A program made the position numbers and the translations under genes. DNA of 64,000 nucleotides from Artemia franciscana (lineage: Eukaryota; Arthropoda; Branchiopoda; Anostraca; Artemiidae). Numbering within the stretch: position 1 is the stretch's first letter; the number at the start of each line of letters is the position of its first letter. The stretch lies in the NCBI RefSeq assembly GCF_032884065.1, contig NW_027062691.1:310001-374000 (forward strand). Reading direction: 5' to 3'. Positions 25,250 through 35,736 of the stretch are shown piece by piece. The notes beneath the pieces were generated by a model. The model did not search any database. It saw only the letters and a list, made by a program, of their open reading frames with translations, and had not been told where the DNA came from.

Positions 25250-25251
<2 letters not shown>

Positions 25252-26659
25252 GGAGAAATTCTATCTGTATTTACCTTTTTTTTTTATCTATTGTCCTAAT
25301 TGTTTTGTTTCTCCTTTCATGGAGGCCATAACTCATTTTGAAATATTATTTAGCTCCTCTGCAGTCGAATCACCATAAGGATCGTTATTAAGATCCTAAC
25401 AATTCATAAGGATTGTTAGTTATTGCTTTAAAAAAAGAAAGAAAAAAGAATTGGGTTTGAATGAAGTTCAAATCTCTATATTACATTTGACTTGGGCAAA
25501 ACATTAATTAACATACATAAAACGACCCCAATGATATTGCTACTAAATTAACCTTTTGCAAGACTTATATACTCTTAATGCAAAATAATCTGCGGGCGAG
25601 GACAAGAGACAGCTGCTTCTTGAAAAAAAAAAACTTTCTATAGCGAACGGCTAATCAATGATTTAATGGGAAAATCTATTCCAGATTAATAATCCTTTTT
25701 AAAAATTTGTATACTTAATCCTTGCTGCTGTACTAAAGGGATTTTTTATTTAGGATTATGTTTATTCATTAAGATATGTTCGACTTTTAGATGCTTTAAT
25801 TTGGAGAAGTTGATGATAAAATAAAGCTACAGCATAGATTCTTGTTTTAGTGAAAATATTTAACAGTGGATAGATTAACTGAACACAAGTTTGGGCTTCC
25901 CCATCAGGTCACAGCCTCGTAAGTCATATTGGACCTTCGACACCAAGGCCCAATGGAATGCCGCTCCACAAATGTGATTCATCGGTCAAGGTCGCCGATC
26001 CACATTTGTGATTGTCTCCCGGACAAAAACTGTCACGCCCCGTTTCATGTTTACCGTTTAATATAGAATTATACAAACTCAAGAGCATATTTGAGCATGA
26101 GATGATGAAAAAAAAATGATACCACTGAAAACTGCTTTTTACAGTCTTTTTCATCTAGAAAGCTTCTGTTTTGATCCATAGGCCTCGAACGATTTACTCC
26201 AGCTATGGAGCTACTGCATTCAGTTGGTTCACGAACCTTAAGACCCAACTTAACCAAGAACCTAGCAAGATGTCAAACCTCACATGGCACTTGCCCTAGA
26301 AGCAGATGCTCAGCAAGAGATCAGACTTGAAACCTCCTAAATACACAGCTTAAGCCCTAGCTGCTAATCCCTACAGCAATTAAATTCTCTTTCATGGATG
26401 CAAACAAAGCAGCCCTTTCAGTACCAGTCAGATCAGGTATAGAAACCCAAAAAAGAAACTGTGACTGTTTACCAGGTTGACTGAACTTCAAAAGCTCACC
26501 TAGTAATTAGGCTATGGACGGAAGACTTTGAAAGCCCTATCCTCATCCTTCAATCAGAGGTCACTTAAGGCAAAGGCCTCGAGAGCTAAGGTACAACTTA
26601 CTACTGATCTTGTTTCATTTACTTTCACCAGGAACTCTCAAAATCTAAAAAAAAAAAAA
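25250..26659. other. Intergenic with a small hairpin
   Basis: Nothing gene-like is recognised. At about 25962-26012 there is an imperfect foldback ('ccacaaatgtgattcatcgg' against 'ccgatccacatttgtgat'). Confidence 0.4.
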
Positions 26660-27245
26660 TATATTCATTTTGCTTACATTTTCATCTAGGATGCTTAAAT
26701 AACCAATATAAACAAAGTATAAGAGAGTTTTACTTCCCCAGTTGATTCCATGTTCTCCCATTGTCTTTGCTGTACTCCTTAGAACAAAATACATCAAAAT
26801 TATTCAAATAAAAGAGGATGGGACGCAATCCTGCTTAACTCCTGATTTAATACAAAATCAGGTGTTAATCTCATTTTCTACTTTAACGGCAGAAATGCTA
26901 TTGTCGTACATAGCACAGCTTACTTAAATGTATTTATCTGTAATACCATACTTAGATGGGACCTTTGTCAAAGCTTTTTCATTAGCTGAATCAAAAGCTT
27001 GCTCGTAATCTATAAAACTGAGGACTAAAGGGGTTTCATGACTCAGGCAGTTCTAAATTATTTCTCTTAAAACTGTATCTACAGCATCTCGAAGTCTAAA
27101 AAATATCATCATACTAAGTAATTTGCTTCCTATAGAAACCTAGCTAATGTCTCTATAATTACTACCTTCACCCTTATCACCTGTCTTGTAGAGGGGTTTA
27201 ATTAGAGTTTTCCCAAAAACACTAGGTACTTCCAGCTCTCAAAAA
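26660..27245 (-). pseudogene. LINE reverse transcriptase remnant
   Basis: The minus strand reads through non-LTR retrotransposon reverse transcriptase landmarks in the right order: PSVFGKTLIKPLYKTGDKG, SNYRDIS, then LVLSFIDYEQAFDSANEKA (the catalytic F-x-D-x-x-x-A-F-D region), KYGITDKYI, a KSGVKQDCVPS segment (normally GVKQGC-LSP) and a decayed counterpart of the YADD box near 26690. In-frame stops and a missing stretch between the 'RLRDAVD' and 'CLSHETPLV' segments show that it is dead. Family members normally carry an upstream endonuclease, which was not found. The 5' end lies near 27245. Clade not determined. Confidence 0.8.
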
Positions 27246-28023
27246 TAATGTTCACAATTTTCAATAATTTATCTCTACTTCATATATATATCCTCAAAAT
27301 TTTCTGCCCCTCTCACTTATAGTTCTTTCCTTATTAATAATTGAGGCACCGTTCCTACCTTTAACTGGGACAAGTTCAGGTAAACTATTTCCTCTCAATT
27401 TATTAAAACGCCAGTATAATATTTTACTATTATGCCGTTAGGCACTAAATTATATTTTATTACTTCATACTAAATATACAATAAAAACAAAAATCAGATG
27501 AAAGTGAATAGAATTCAGTAAAACTAAAAGAAGATAATTTCCGTTCATTCCAGGATGTAGCCCTCTACTTTCACTTGAAAAAACGAATATTCAAAATTTA
27601 AAAAAACCTAAATATTCAACCAAGTGCAGATGATGAAGTATTAAAAGATCTTGTTTGGCTAAACGACTACTAAGGCCTTATTTACACGATTCTACCTATA
27701 CAGTTAAACCTAGGACCTCAGAATGGCATGTTTTTGTGGTTTATATTGGCTGTTTTTGATCATTTAACTATCAAGTCCGTCCTTTTCTGTTAAAAAGCCT
27801 TACTTCTCCGATATTTATTCTTTTTTTTTTAGGAAGATAGGCAGATTGGTCACCCAACTACAGAGACCTTACTCCTCTGATGAAACAATTCAAATACTTT
27901 AAAAGGCTGATCACGACTTAGAGTTATGTAAGAATGACGGATTTCGACCTTCTGTTTTCTCCAATTTAGTCTTAAAGGAAACAACGAAAAATTCATGAAG
28001 CATATCGAGCGAAAAGGGCCTTC
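27246..28023. other. Region downstream of ACBD6, nothing recognised
   Basis: AT-rich. The frames at 27850-28195 have no recognisable motif. Confidence 0.4.
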
Positions 28024-28056
28024 TTTATTATCAAAAAAATTAAGTAACACTTTATT
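28024..28056 (-). terminator. Candidate polyadenylation signals for ACBD6
   Basis: Two AATAAA hexamers on the minus strand, at 28051-28056 and 28024-28029, lie about 205-235 nt past the ACBD6 stop codon. This is a normal distance for a 3' UTR. In an AT-rich region the motif can also occur by chance. Confidence 0.45.
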
Positions 28057-28259
28057 CTCACAAAACCAGTGGCTAGTCTACAGACCCTCATTTTTCCTAA
28101 TCATTATCAACTGGTTATTTCACCTTCTTAAAATAGGTGTAATACAACTATCCAAAATTCAAAAGATTCACAACAAGATTTTGTCAAAATCTTAGTTTGG
28201 TTTTGAAGGAAAAGAAAAGCAAGAGGAACCAATCTGTATGACATTTGAACCGGATTAGT

Positions 28260-28964
28260 TCACAATAAAGTTGCCATTTTTATCCTCTCAGAAGCAACAG
28301 CTCTGGGAGTTAGTCCTTCACTGTCTTTCACATTAACATCAGCCCCGAATTCCAATAAAATTTTCAAACATTCAACATTGTCACACAAAGCAGCATAATG
28401 GAGTGGCGATTGACCATCTTCATCCCTTTTGTCTACGTCAGCTCCTCTTTCAAGCAAAAAGCGGAGGACTTCAATTGAATTTCTGTCTGAAGCCCAGTGA
28501 ATCAATGACAATCCACTTTCGTCTGTCACGTTTACATCGACAACTGACAATGCTTCCTTAAGGGCAGCGAGGTTGTTTTCTTTACAAAAGTCGAAAATAT
28601 TTTTGTCCGTTTCCGATAAAATTATTTCATCATTTCTTATACAGCTAACACTAACCCAAGGTTTCGTTTTAGCACTTTGAAACTCAGGATTAATTCTTCG
28701 AACTACGTCAGTGTACTGTGATTGAGCTTCCTCTTTAGATATATTCTCTAGTTTTTTCCATGCTGACCATTTCTTACTGCCTTTGAAATCCCAAAACCCT
28801 GGTTTCGGTGTTGTACAAGGACCTTCAGTAGCTTGCTTATAATACCCATATAATTCCAATAGGCAGCTTTCTTGAAGAGAACCAGCAACTCCTTTGACAT
28901 AGGCGATAGCAAGATCGAAATCTTTGTCAATTTCATCAGAGAGGCCATCGTTAAAAGACTCCAT
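28260..28964 (-). CDS. ACBD6: Acyl-CoA-binding domain-containing protein 6 (ACBD6-like)
   Basis: This intact 234-residue protein has the architecture of ACBD6, a soluble protein that binds long-chain acyl-CoA. In vertebrates it is known to support N-myristoyltransferase. The ACB domain spans residues about 15-95, with the hallmark YGYYKQATEG (39-48), KKWSAWKKL (64-72) and Tyr84, matching the Tyr/Lys/Trp positions that hold the CoA moiety. An ankyrin block follows, with a diverged repeat at about 117-147 and two clear repeats at 149-180 and 182-213, each with the LLERGADV or LLEFGADV signature. A short capping stretch ends at 234. No signal peptide or membrane segment is seen. The start ATG has a favourable context (G at -3 and G at +4). 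The coding region is intronless, and its start lies 3 nt after the stop of the METTL23-like exon in the same frame. The C-terminus is slightly short compared with vertebrate ACBD6. Confidence 0.93.
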   Translation of the reverse strand: MESFNDGLSDEIDKDFDLAIAYVKGVAGSLQESCLLELYGYYKQATEGPCTTPKPGFWDFKGSKKWSAWKKLENISKEEAQSQYTDVVRRINPEFQSAKTKPWVSVSCIRNDEIILSETDKNIFDFCKENNLAALKEALSVVDVNVTDESGLSLIHWASDRNSIEVLRFLLERGADVDKRDEDGQSPLHYAALCDNVECLKILLEFGADVNVKDSEGLTPRAVASERIKMATLL

Positions 28965-28967
28965 ATC

Positions 28968-29180
28968 TCAGCTTTTAGTTATCTCGTAAAGATTGATAAT
29001 ATGACCACTTAAAAAATCGCTAAAATTTTCTAAACACCCGTCATCCAAATTTTCTGTGTTGATTAGCTTGCACTTTAGACCCCACTTTAGCAAAATGGAT
29101 CTGATTGACCAGTCTGCGCTACGCTCTTGGTAGGAAAATATAAATTTCGCTGTTGGGTTTTCTTCGAGCAGATAAGCAAC
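28968..29180 (-). CDS. METTL23: Last coding exon of a METTL23-like methyltransferase
   Basis: A 71-codon minus-strand exon follows a good acceptor (pyrimidine-rich, TTTACAG at the 29181 side) and ends in TGA at 28968-28970. The encoded C-terminus contains YLLEENPTAKFIFSYQ, directly followed by ERSADWSIRSILLKWGLKC. It aligns from memory with the METTL23 C-terminus (human ...YQVRSADWSLEALLYKWDMKC...). METTL23 is a seven-beta-strand methyltransferase reported to act on histone arginine. The SAM-binding motifs lie in upstream exons that were not found; the 100-N gap at 29300 begins only 120 bp upstream. The remaining 70 residues are intact. The stop is followed by GAT and then the ACBD6 ATG. A related METTL21/22-type enzyme is less likely because the YQxRSADWS block is METTL23-like. 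Confidence 0.82.
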   Translation of the reverse strand, partial: VAYLLEENPTAKFIFSYQERSADWSIRSILLKWGLKCKLINTENLDDGCLENFSDFLSGHIINLYEITKS

Positions 29181-29299
29181 CTGTAAATAGCGAAACTGGA
29201 ATTATACTACTTGAGATACTTTGAAACTATTATAATTATAGAAAGACTAGTTAAATTAATCGTTGAATTGTCTGAATTGCTATGATGAGGGATGTGATT

Positions 29300-29399
29300 N
29301 NNNNNNNNNNNNNNNNNNNNNNNNNNNNNNNNNNNNNNNNNNNNNNNNNNNNNNNNNNNNNNNNNNNNNNNNNNNNNNNNNNNNNNNNNNNNNNNNNNN
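29300..29399. other. Assembly gap (100 N)
   Basis: Gap of conventional size just upstream of the METTL23-like exon. It may hide upstream exons or join unrelated contigs. Confidence 0.98.
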
Positions 29400-29803
29400 T
29401 AAGGGATTCGACGTGCAGTTTTTTTTTGCATAGCAAAGTGTAACAATGTTTATTAATTTCTATTTTTATGAAAATAACCGATTGATTGATTGACGATTAG
29501 AAAACTAGTATAATCAAAGACATTTTACTTCATTCAAGTAAACGTAATTTAATTTTCTTTTCATGATATAAGCCATAGTACAAGGAAACTAAGCAAAGAA
29601 CTTTATTCACAAAGCTAGGACCTTTTCCACTATACGTATCTCACCGCTAAAGACCCCTCATAGCATTTTTGTTGTACATATTTAAGTTGACGAAGTCATA
29701 CTAACTAATATTTTTTCTAACATTCCCAGTTTCCCAAATTTACTAAGATTAACGAAGTAGGTTCAAAATCCAAAACATACTCCAACAAACAAGGAACATT
29801 TGC

Positions 29804-29936
29804 CAGGATTGCCACCAGGCGAAAAAAGAAACTACTAAATTTTAGTGTTTTTTTTGGTTAGTTTAGTGATTCTTTTGTTTATGCAATATAAAAAATCACT
29901 AAAAATAGTTATAAATCACTAGAGGTGGCAACCCTG
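29804..29936. mobile_element. Small hAT-type MITE (133 bp)
   Basis: It begins CAGGATTGCCACC and ends GGTGGCAACCCTG, an inverted terminal pair of the CAGGGTTGCCA kind common in hAT MITEs. Inverted subterminal copies of 'ttttagtg' and 'cactaaaa' extend the palindrome. No 8-bp target-site duplication is evident, so it may be old. Confidence 0.65.
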
Positions 29937-30382
29937 ACAGGTACTGACCATTGGCTGGTCAGTGCGAGCCTCGGTGATGCGGTCATGCGTTTCGGCGCGA
30001 GCCTCGTTTATCGCGTAGGTAGAGATCAAAGCCAGTACAGATTTACTTAATCTACGAGTAAACAACTAAAAAATACATTTTAATAAATGATCTTTCCACA
30101 TTGTACCAAGATTTTTTTTTTTTTGTAAATTCTAAATAGTTGGTAGTCAAAATGAAACCGCAAGGAAGCATACTTATCACCAATTAAATCCAGTTAAATG
30201 TGCCATTTAATTTATTGTGATACAACAATTACGCCGTTCTGATAAGACAGTGGTTGACGAATCGATCAAAAAGTCGATATCAATCGAGAGCATGATAGAC
30301 AGCAGTTGTTAAACTCGTGCATTTAGTTTTTGTTTAATAAAAATAAAGCAAAAGCGGGCATTACTTCTGCCGCACTCCGTAT
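29937..30382. other. Intergenic, locally GC-richer
   Basis: The segment 29940-30030 is unusually GC-rich for the window, with 'gcgagcctcg' at 29966 and 29998 flanking 'gcggtcatgcgtttcgg'. No gene recognised. Confidence 0.35.
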
Positions 30383-30482
30383 NNNNNNNNNNNNNNNNNN
30401 NNNNNNNNNNNNNNNNNNNNNNNNNNNNNNNNNNNNNNNNNNNNNNNNNNNNNNNNNNNNNNNNNNNNNNNNNNNNNNNNNN
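30383..30482. other. Assembly gap (100 N)
   Basis: Exactly 100 Ns. Confidence 0.98.
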
Positions 30483-31859
30483 AAGAACAGAGAAAAGGCA
30501 GTAGCCTAGGAAAAACATAATCTGTCTGTAAACCCTGACCTACAGAAACAGGCCATAAAATATGGAAGGAATTCATCTACTCTTTTCTTGTAAATAAAAA
30601 TTTAAACGGTTTTTTATCTGTAATGCCAACTACTTACTACACATTGGAACTTTAAAGTAATTTGACTTAAAAGTAACTAAATTTGTGGTTGATTAATCGC
30701 TAAGTGTCAACTAATTTACAAATTAATTAAGTTTAAAAACAAAAACAAATATAGCTGCTTTCATTCATCCATTGTTTTGTTCATGCTGAGAGAGAGAGGT
30801 TTCCTGCAATGTCAGTGAACCAAGGTTAGGGTCGGGCCGAAAGGTTCACCCGACATTATTGGTAGAGACATATTATGACAGGAAGGAAGGAATGGCGACA
30901 GGGACGTTCCCCAGAGTAGGTTTCATCAGGTAGAAGAATGTTTTGGCAAGGGCAGAGCAAATTCCACCCCTCCCACCAAAACCAAGAGTACAAAAAATAC
31001 AAGCGGTATAAATTAAATTGAAGCATTCCAAGTGAATTCAAATTATTCCATTTTATGGCGTATGTCTCCTTTTTCCTTAACAAAAAAAGGAACCAAATAC
31101 CAGGCCCCATTTTCATAGCTCCATAATATAATCCTCTTCTGTCATTCTGAATTGCAACGAGAATTGATAAAAAAAGGAGAAATATACGCCAGTTAGAGGC
31201 GTGTGTCTCTTTATCTTCATAACGATACAAGATAAGAAAAGTCTGACTCCAACATTCCATTCCTCATGCTTAGTTTATCCAAGACACATACATACCCCAT
31301 TATGACCAAAATGGCATATGTCGCACTTTTAATTATCCCAGCTGGTTTGTCATAAGGGTTTATTACGACATCTTAGGAAAGATAAAGGTATTAAGTTGAA
31401 ACTTCAGTACCTGTTGAGGGGGATTTATAACTAAATATGGATGTTAGAATTGCCTGTCTGCAATATATCTGGGATGGCTCAGGACATTAAAGTGACACAG
31501 TCACGAAATATTGTATTGTATATCGAAAAAAAGTAAGCGCATGCGCTCAGTGCATGCGCTCTATGTATGCATGCAGGGTGTCCAAGGCGTAACTGAACAA
31601 TATTTGAGGAACAGGTAAAAGCAATAAATTGAACCTTTGAGGGCTAGTACAACTACTAGTTATGCATTTAGTACTACAGCTATTGTGACTTTTCAAACTG
31701 AAATTGCTGTTAACTGTTTGAATTTGTGACTACTTACAACTGCAAATACTTGTGACTGTGACTGCAATCCCAACTACTTGTAATTGCAATTGCCAGTGCA
31801 TATGGCTTTAACTGCATCAGCTACTTTGCTATAGCAAATAACAAGAAAACCCCTCAGAG
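30483..31859. other. Intergenic; one unrecognised 134-codon open stretch
   Basis: The minus frame 30856-31260 is open for 134 codons and rich in aromatic residues, but shows no family motif. Two of its parts resemble each other (KETHASNW and KETYAIKW), which points to repeat-derived sequence. A palindrome AGCGCATGCGCT (31536-31547) followed by 'gcatgcgctc' lies to its right. Confidence 0.3.
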
Positions 31860-32470
31860 CTGGAGCAATGCCAAAGGGGTAGATATAGACTGGCTGGCAG
31901 GCTTTCTAGCTCAAAATCCACAGCTGTCACTACGCAAGCCTGAACCCATAAGCTTGGATCAAGCGGTGAGCTTTAATGGGGTCAACATTGGACAGTTCTT
32001 CTCAAACCTGAAGTAGGTTCTAGAAAAGCTTCCTTTGACTACAAGTGACATATACAACTGTGACAAATTTTTTTTGCATAGTTCACGTTCCTCCTGTGGT
32101 GTTTGGAGAGAGGGGTTAGACGAGTATGCAAGACAACATCTTCAGAAAGAGATGCCCCTGTGACCATGGTTGGAACTGTTTCTGCAAGCAGTCAGTATTT
32201 ACTACCTTACTTTATGTTTCCAAGGAAAAATTTTCAGCCTCACATGCTAACTGGTGTTCCAGAAAACTCAGCAGGAGAGCCTAACAATCAGGCTGGATCA
32301 ATCAGGATCTATTTTTGAAATATATTCATCATCTTAAGGACATATTCACATGCATCTCAAGAGAGCCCAAAGCTTCTAATCTTAGATACCTATGACTCTC
32401 ATATCTCCTTAAAAGTTGCCCAGTTCGCAAAATATTCAGGCATCAAGCTACACATTAGCCGCAAGATCTA
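31860..32470 (+). pseudogene. pogo/Tigger-type transposase remnant
   Basis: Plus-strand pieces match a pogo/Tigger (Jerky-like) DDE transposase in order. LAGFLAQNPQLSLRKPEP is the end of the DNA-binding region, and NGVNIGQFFSNL leads into the catalytic domain. YNCDKF corresponds to the YNVDET box with the first Asp. YLLPYFMFPRKNFQPHML lies in the core, and LLILDTYDSHISLKVAQFA carries the second Asp. Stops and a frame change break the frame, and the third catalytic Asp region is absent. A decayed Tc1/mariner-superfamily DNA transposon. Terminal inverted repeats were not found. Confidence 0.82.
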
Positions 32471-33119
32471 GCTGTTAAATGTTAGTGTGTATTTTCATTT
32501 CAAGTGCAAATACAAAAATGCTGTAGATAACTGGATGTTGTCTAATCCTGGGAAGACCTTGACAATATACGACAAAGAACAAAGATAAGAAACTCTCTTT
32601 GTTCTTTGTCATGGCTGGCTAGTTTGGCTTCAGATCTTTCATTTGACAATATGTGACATTGCTTGTCTTGTTAGACAAAGTCTTCTTCTATCCCAAACAA
32701 CATCAAGAGTTTCTCACAGAAAACTGGCTACGTCTGAAAACTAAGTCAATACCCCTCAGCAATGTCACACGTTACCCAACATGGTCAAGGACGTAAGAAA
32801 GGAGCTTCAAAAGTTCTGCAGGAAACCCATCAAGCTTCAGCTTGAAAAAAAAAACAAAGAAAGAAAGCAAATATCAGCAAGTAGTTGATGAGATAGTTGC
32901 TGAAGGGAAAAACACCTGCATAAATAAGAAACTCTGCATAGAGCCAGAAAGTGAAGATGAAATTGACCTGGACAATGAAAGTGAAATTCTTTGTAAGGTG
33001 GCTTTTCTGACGAGGAGGAGCTTCAGATATTAAGGCATTCGAAATAAAACTGACATCATTTATCAAGCATATTGATAAAAGAAAGCTCGATCATTTTTTA
33101 AATTGCAAGGAAGCAGTAG

Positions 33120-33823
33120 AAGAAGCTGATATAATTTTTTTTTTAGCAAAATACTAAAATGGAAAGTGCACTACCGGAACTTCAAACCGGTTGTTTGATT
33201 TCAAGAAGATCAAACGTAAGATGGATATTTTTGGAAACCCCTACGCAGTGGAAATCAATAATGTACCAACTGATTTGCAAACCAACTTGATAAATTTGCA
33301 AAGTGACAGCACATTTAAATTGCTTTTAAGTAAAAAATCGACTTGGTGGATTCCTATGAAAGTTTGACTTCTGAAACCTACAAGGAGTTAAAAAGGATCG
33401 CTCAGCATATAATTATTATGCTTGATAGTACATATATTTGTGAGTAAACTTTTTCAACTCTGAATTATAGACAAGAAACACTGTTTTCGGTTATCAGATA
33501 TACATTTAGACGCAATGCTTCACGTCTCTACTGCAAAAATGCAAGCTAATATAGAAAAAAAATTTTGCAAGTCAAATGCAAGAAAAACATTTCATTGATT
33601 GTATTAACTACAATAAGTACCGTAAAAATAATATACATTAAGGGTTTTATTTTTGAACCCAAAATGTACGTATATAAATATTGTACATATACTCTAATCA
33701 TTATACTATACCAACAATACTACACTACAGTGCAATAACCTGTGACCAAAATGCGGCCCGCGTAATATCCCAACGTAAAATGTTGGCCCTTTTACAACAA
33801 AAGATTTCCGACCCATGCTCTAG
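33120..33823 (+). pseudogene. hAT transposase C-terminal remnant with right terminus
   Basis: GNPYAVEINNVPTDLQTNL followed by NLQSDSTF and, in a neighbouring frame after a stop, 'STYICE..FSTLNY' correspond to the C-terminal dimerisation region of hAT transposases of the GTF2IRD2/ZBED5-like type. The non-coding part at 33752-33823 has 'gcggcccgcg' and ends CCGACCCATGCTCTAG, like a hAT right terminal inverted repeat. Stops and frame changes show that it is dead. It follows the pogo remnant within about 650 bp, with a low-similarity transition between. Confidence 0.7.
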
Positions 33824-35446
33824 AATATAAGATTCCCAAAACTCCCTAAGGAAATTCTAAAATACTTACTTGCAACACACCTTAATAAGTATCAATAAAC
33901 TTTATCCACCCCAACCCTATAACGGGCAAATATCTGGCCCATATTATAAAAATATTCGATGAATTTTCAATAGGCCAACTTGTTTCAGTCTCCGTTTGCT
34001 CCTGTTGTCATTGTTTGTTTGTCGTTAAATTAATAATAAAGGAGTCGGTCTATAGAGAATTCATTGTTTCTACATAATTCGTGGTTATATATTTGTCCAT
34101 TAGGGGGTGGGGGTTAAAGTATACGGGTATACAAATAAGGAATGGTGTCAGTGAGTATATTAGTTTCTTTTTTAGCCGTTTTCAGAGTCTAATAACATTT
34201 CCTACTCGATAGTGTGAATTTTAAAATTATACGGAGTAGGCCTATAGGAATGCTGAATATTTTTCCAAATTTTATCAAGATAGACATAGAATAAAAACAA
34301 ATAATATGATAGGAAAATTATGTTTAAGTAACGAAATTGCTACAACAGCAAATTCTTAATATTGACGAAAATTGGATACCATATAGAACATATCTTTAAA
34401 CAACATAACGTCTTTGTATTTCTGATACCTTCAAGCCAGACATAGACTAGTAGCAGTTCCAATGAGTCAGTCAGAAGTCTTGATCAAGACCATTTTTTTC
34501 CTATTCTCGTGCAAAGGTAGCAGATTCATAACTTTGTAGTTCATGAATATCTTCCTTGCAAATAATGATAAAACCAAACAGCGCCAATCACCATTTGGCT
34601 ATCGAATAAAAAAATTCTAGAAACCAGTTCGACTGAGTTAACAATAAAATGGACAAAAGGGCAAATTTCCCAGATAGGTATTTTTCCCCTTAAAACATCT
34701 CGAGTATTTTTCGATCAAATAAGTAACATGATAATATATAATCCAGGAATGTGTCTTCTGGTCAGTCTCCACCATTGTTTGTTTTATGGACTTGATCAAT
34801 ATGGGCTCTGAATAGGTCATACTGCAAAATCAGGTAAAAGAAAAAACTTTCATGTCACAATGTGAGCATGTGTTACTATGATACTCTAAGTTCTTAAGAT
34901 ATTCATACTCGTTGACCAAATAATTGCAAGGCTGGAAATCCTCCAGAAATGGGGAGAGGGGAAAATATTTCAAAAAAGCTTTTTTACGAGTAAGATCCGC
35001 AAGATACTATATTTCAGGGGTATAGTTGGCTATGGGGCAGAAGGGGGTGGGGCAGCCGTCCCCTATACTCTATTTTGACCCCCCAGACCCCAGTTTGCCC
35101 CCCACCCCCAGCTGAAATCTAGTTTCTTCCAAAATCTTGTCAAAAGTATAATAAGCCAGCATAATTAAAGCATTCACAAAAACGGGTCAGTTTTCTTTAG
35201 TCTATCTTTGCCTTTGTTGTACTATATGGCTAATAATTCAGTTTTCAATGTCATTTTCATTTGATTTGGAACATTCGGTCACCCCCCCCCCCTCATCCAC
35301 CCAAGAACTTTTAAGAAATTAAGCCACTACTACATTTATTCGAATATCTCGATACTTATGTTTTAATATACATAAACTTATGTATGTTTCTAATCTTCAG
35401 GGAGAAAAATGCCTGTCTACCCCTCCCTCCTTTGACAAAGTCCTAC
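33824..35446. other. Intergenic or intronic, one MITE-end-like segment
   Basis: 'gtggttatatatttgtccattagggggtgggggttaaa' (about 34080-34118) resembles the ends of the inverted-repeat element at 49253-49437. No PDZ exon of the APBA gene was recognised here by eye. Confidence 0.4.
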
Positions 35447-35629
35447 CTCTTTCTGAAGATCCTTCCTTGAAAACATGGCTAATTCATCTCCAAAAATCTC
35501 TTGTGAGTTTAAAACTTCTTGATAATCAATCTCACGTCCAAAAGTCTGATCCTCAATCCCATTGGCCTTCAAAAATTCCATATAAGCCACCTGAAATGCT
35601 TGACCAATCGATTGAGCGATGAATTGGGC
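35447..35629 (-). CDS. APBA1: X11/Mint (APBA) exon: end of PTB domain and linker
   Basis: A 61-codon exon bounded by a TTTTAG acceptor and an AAAGAG|GTAGGA donor, phase 0 at both ends. It encodes AQFIAQSIGQAFQVAYMEFL and continues with KANGIEDQTFGREIDYQEVL, then NSQEIFGDELAMFSRKDLQK. This is the C-terminal helix of the PTB domain and the following linker of the X11/Mint/LIN-10 family, which ends LQKEV at the start of the PDZ tandem in known members. X11 proteins are neuronal adaptors that bind the NPTY motif of the amyloid precursor protein and organise trafficking. The next exons (PDZ1 and PDZ2) were not found between here and 29400. Whether this is the alpha/beta or gamma-type orthologue cannot be decided from this exon. 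Confidence 0.93.
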
Positions 35630-35736
35630 CTAAAATGGAAATTCCCTGTTTAATATTCCATAATTATAACATTCTCCTAGAAATAAAAATAACAGATGCA
35701 CATAAAATGAAGATAACATTAACCAGTTCTAAATGA

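Noticed and set aside
25070-25378. 102-codon protein with Ile-Tyr repeats
   Set aside because: The frame exists only because an (AT)n microsatellite is open in two frames.
30856-31260. 134-codon minus ORF as a gene
   Set aside because: No recognised family, two internally similar parts, and position in repeat-rich sequence beside a gap. Kept only as an unrecognised stretch.
31536-31560. NRF1-like promoter palindrome AGCGCATGCGCT
   Set aside because: Resembles GCGCATGCGC sites, but there is no gene start or CpG-rich region nearby, and a second 'gcatgcgctc' suggests simple repetition.
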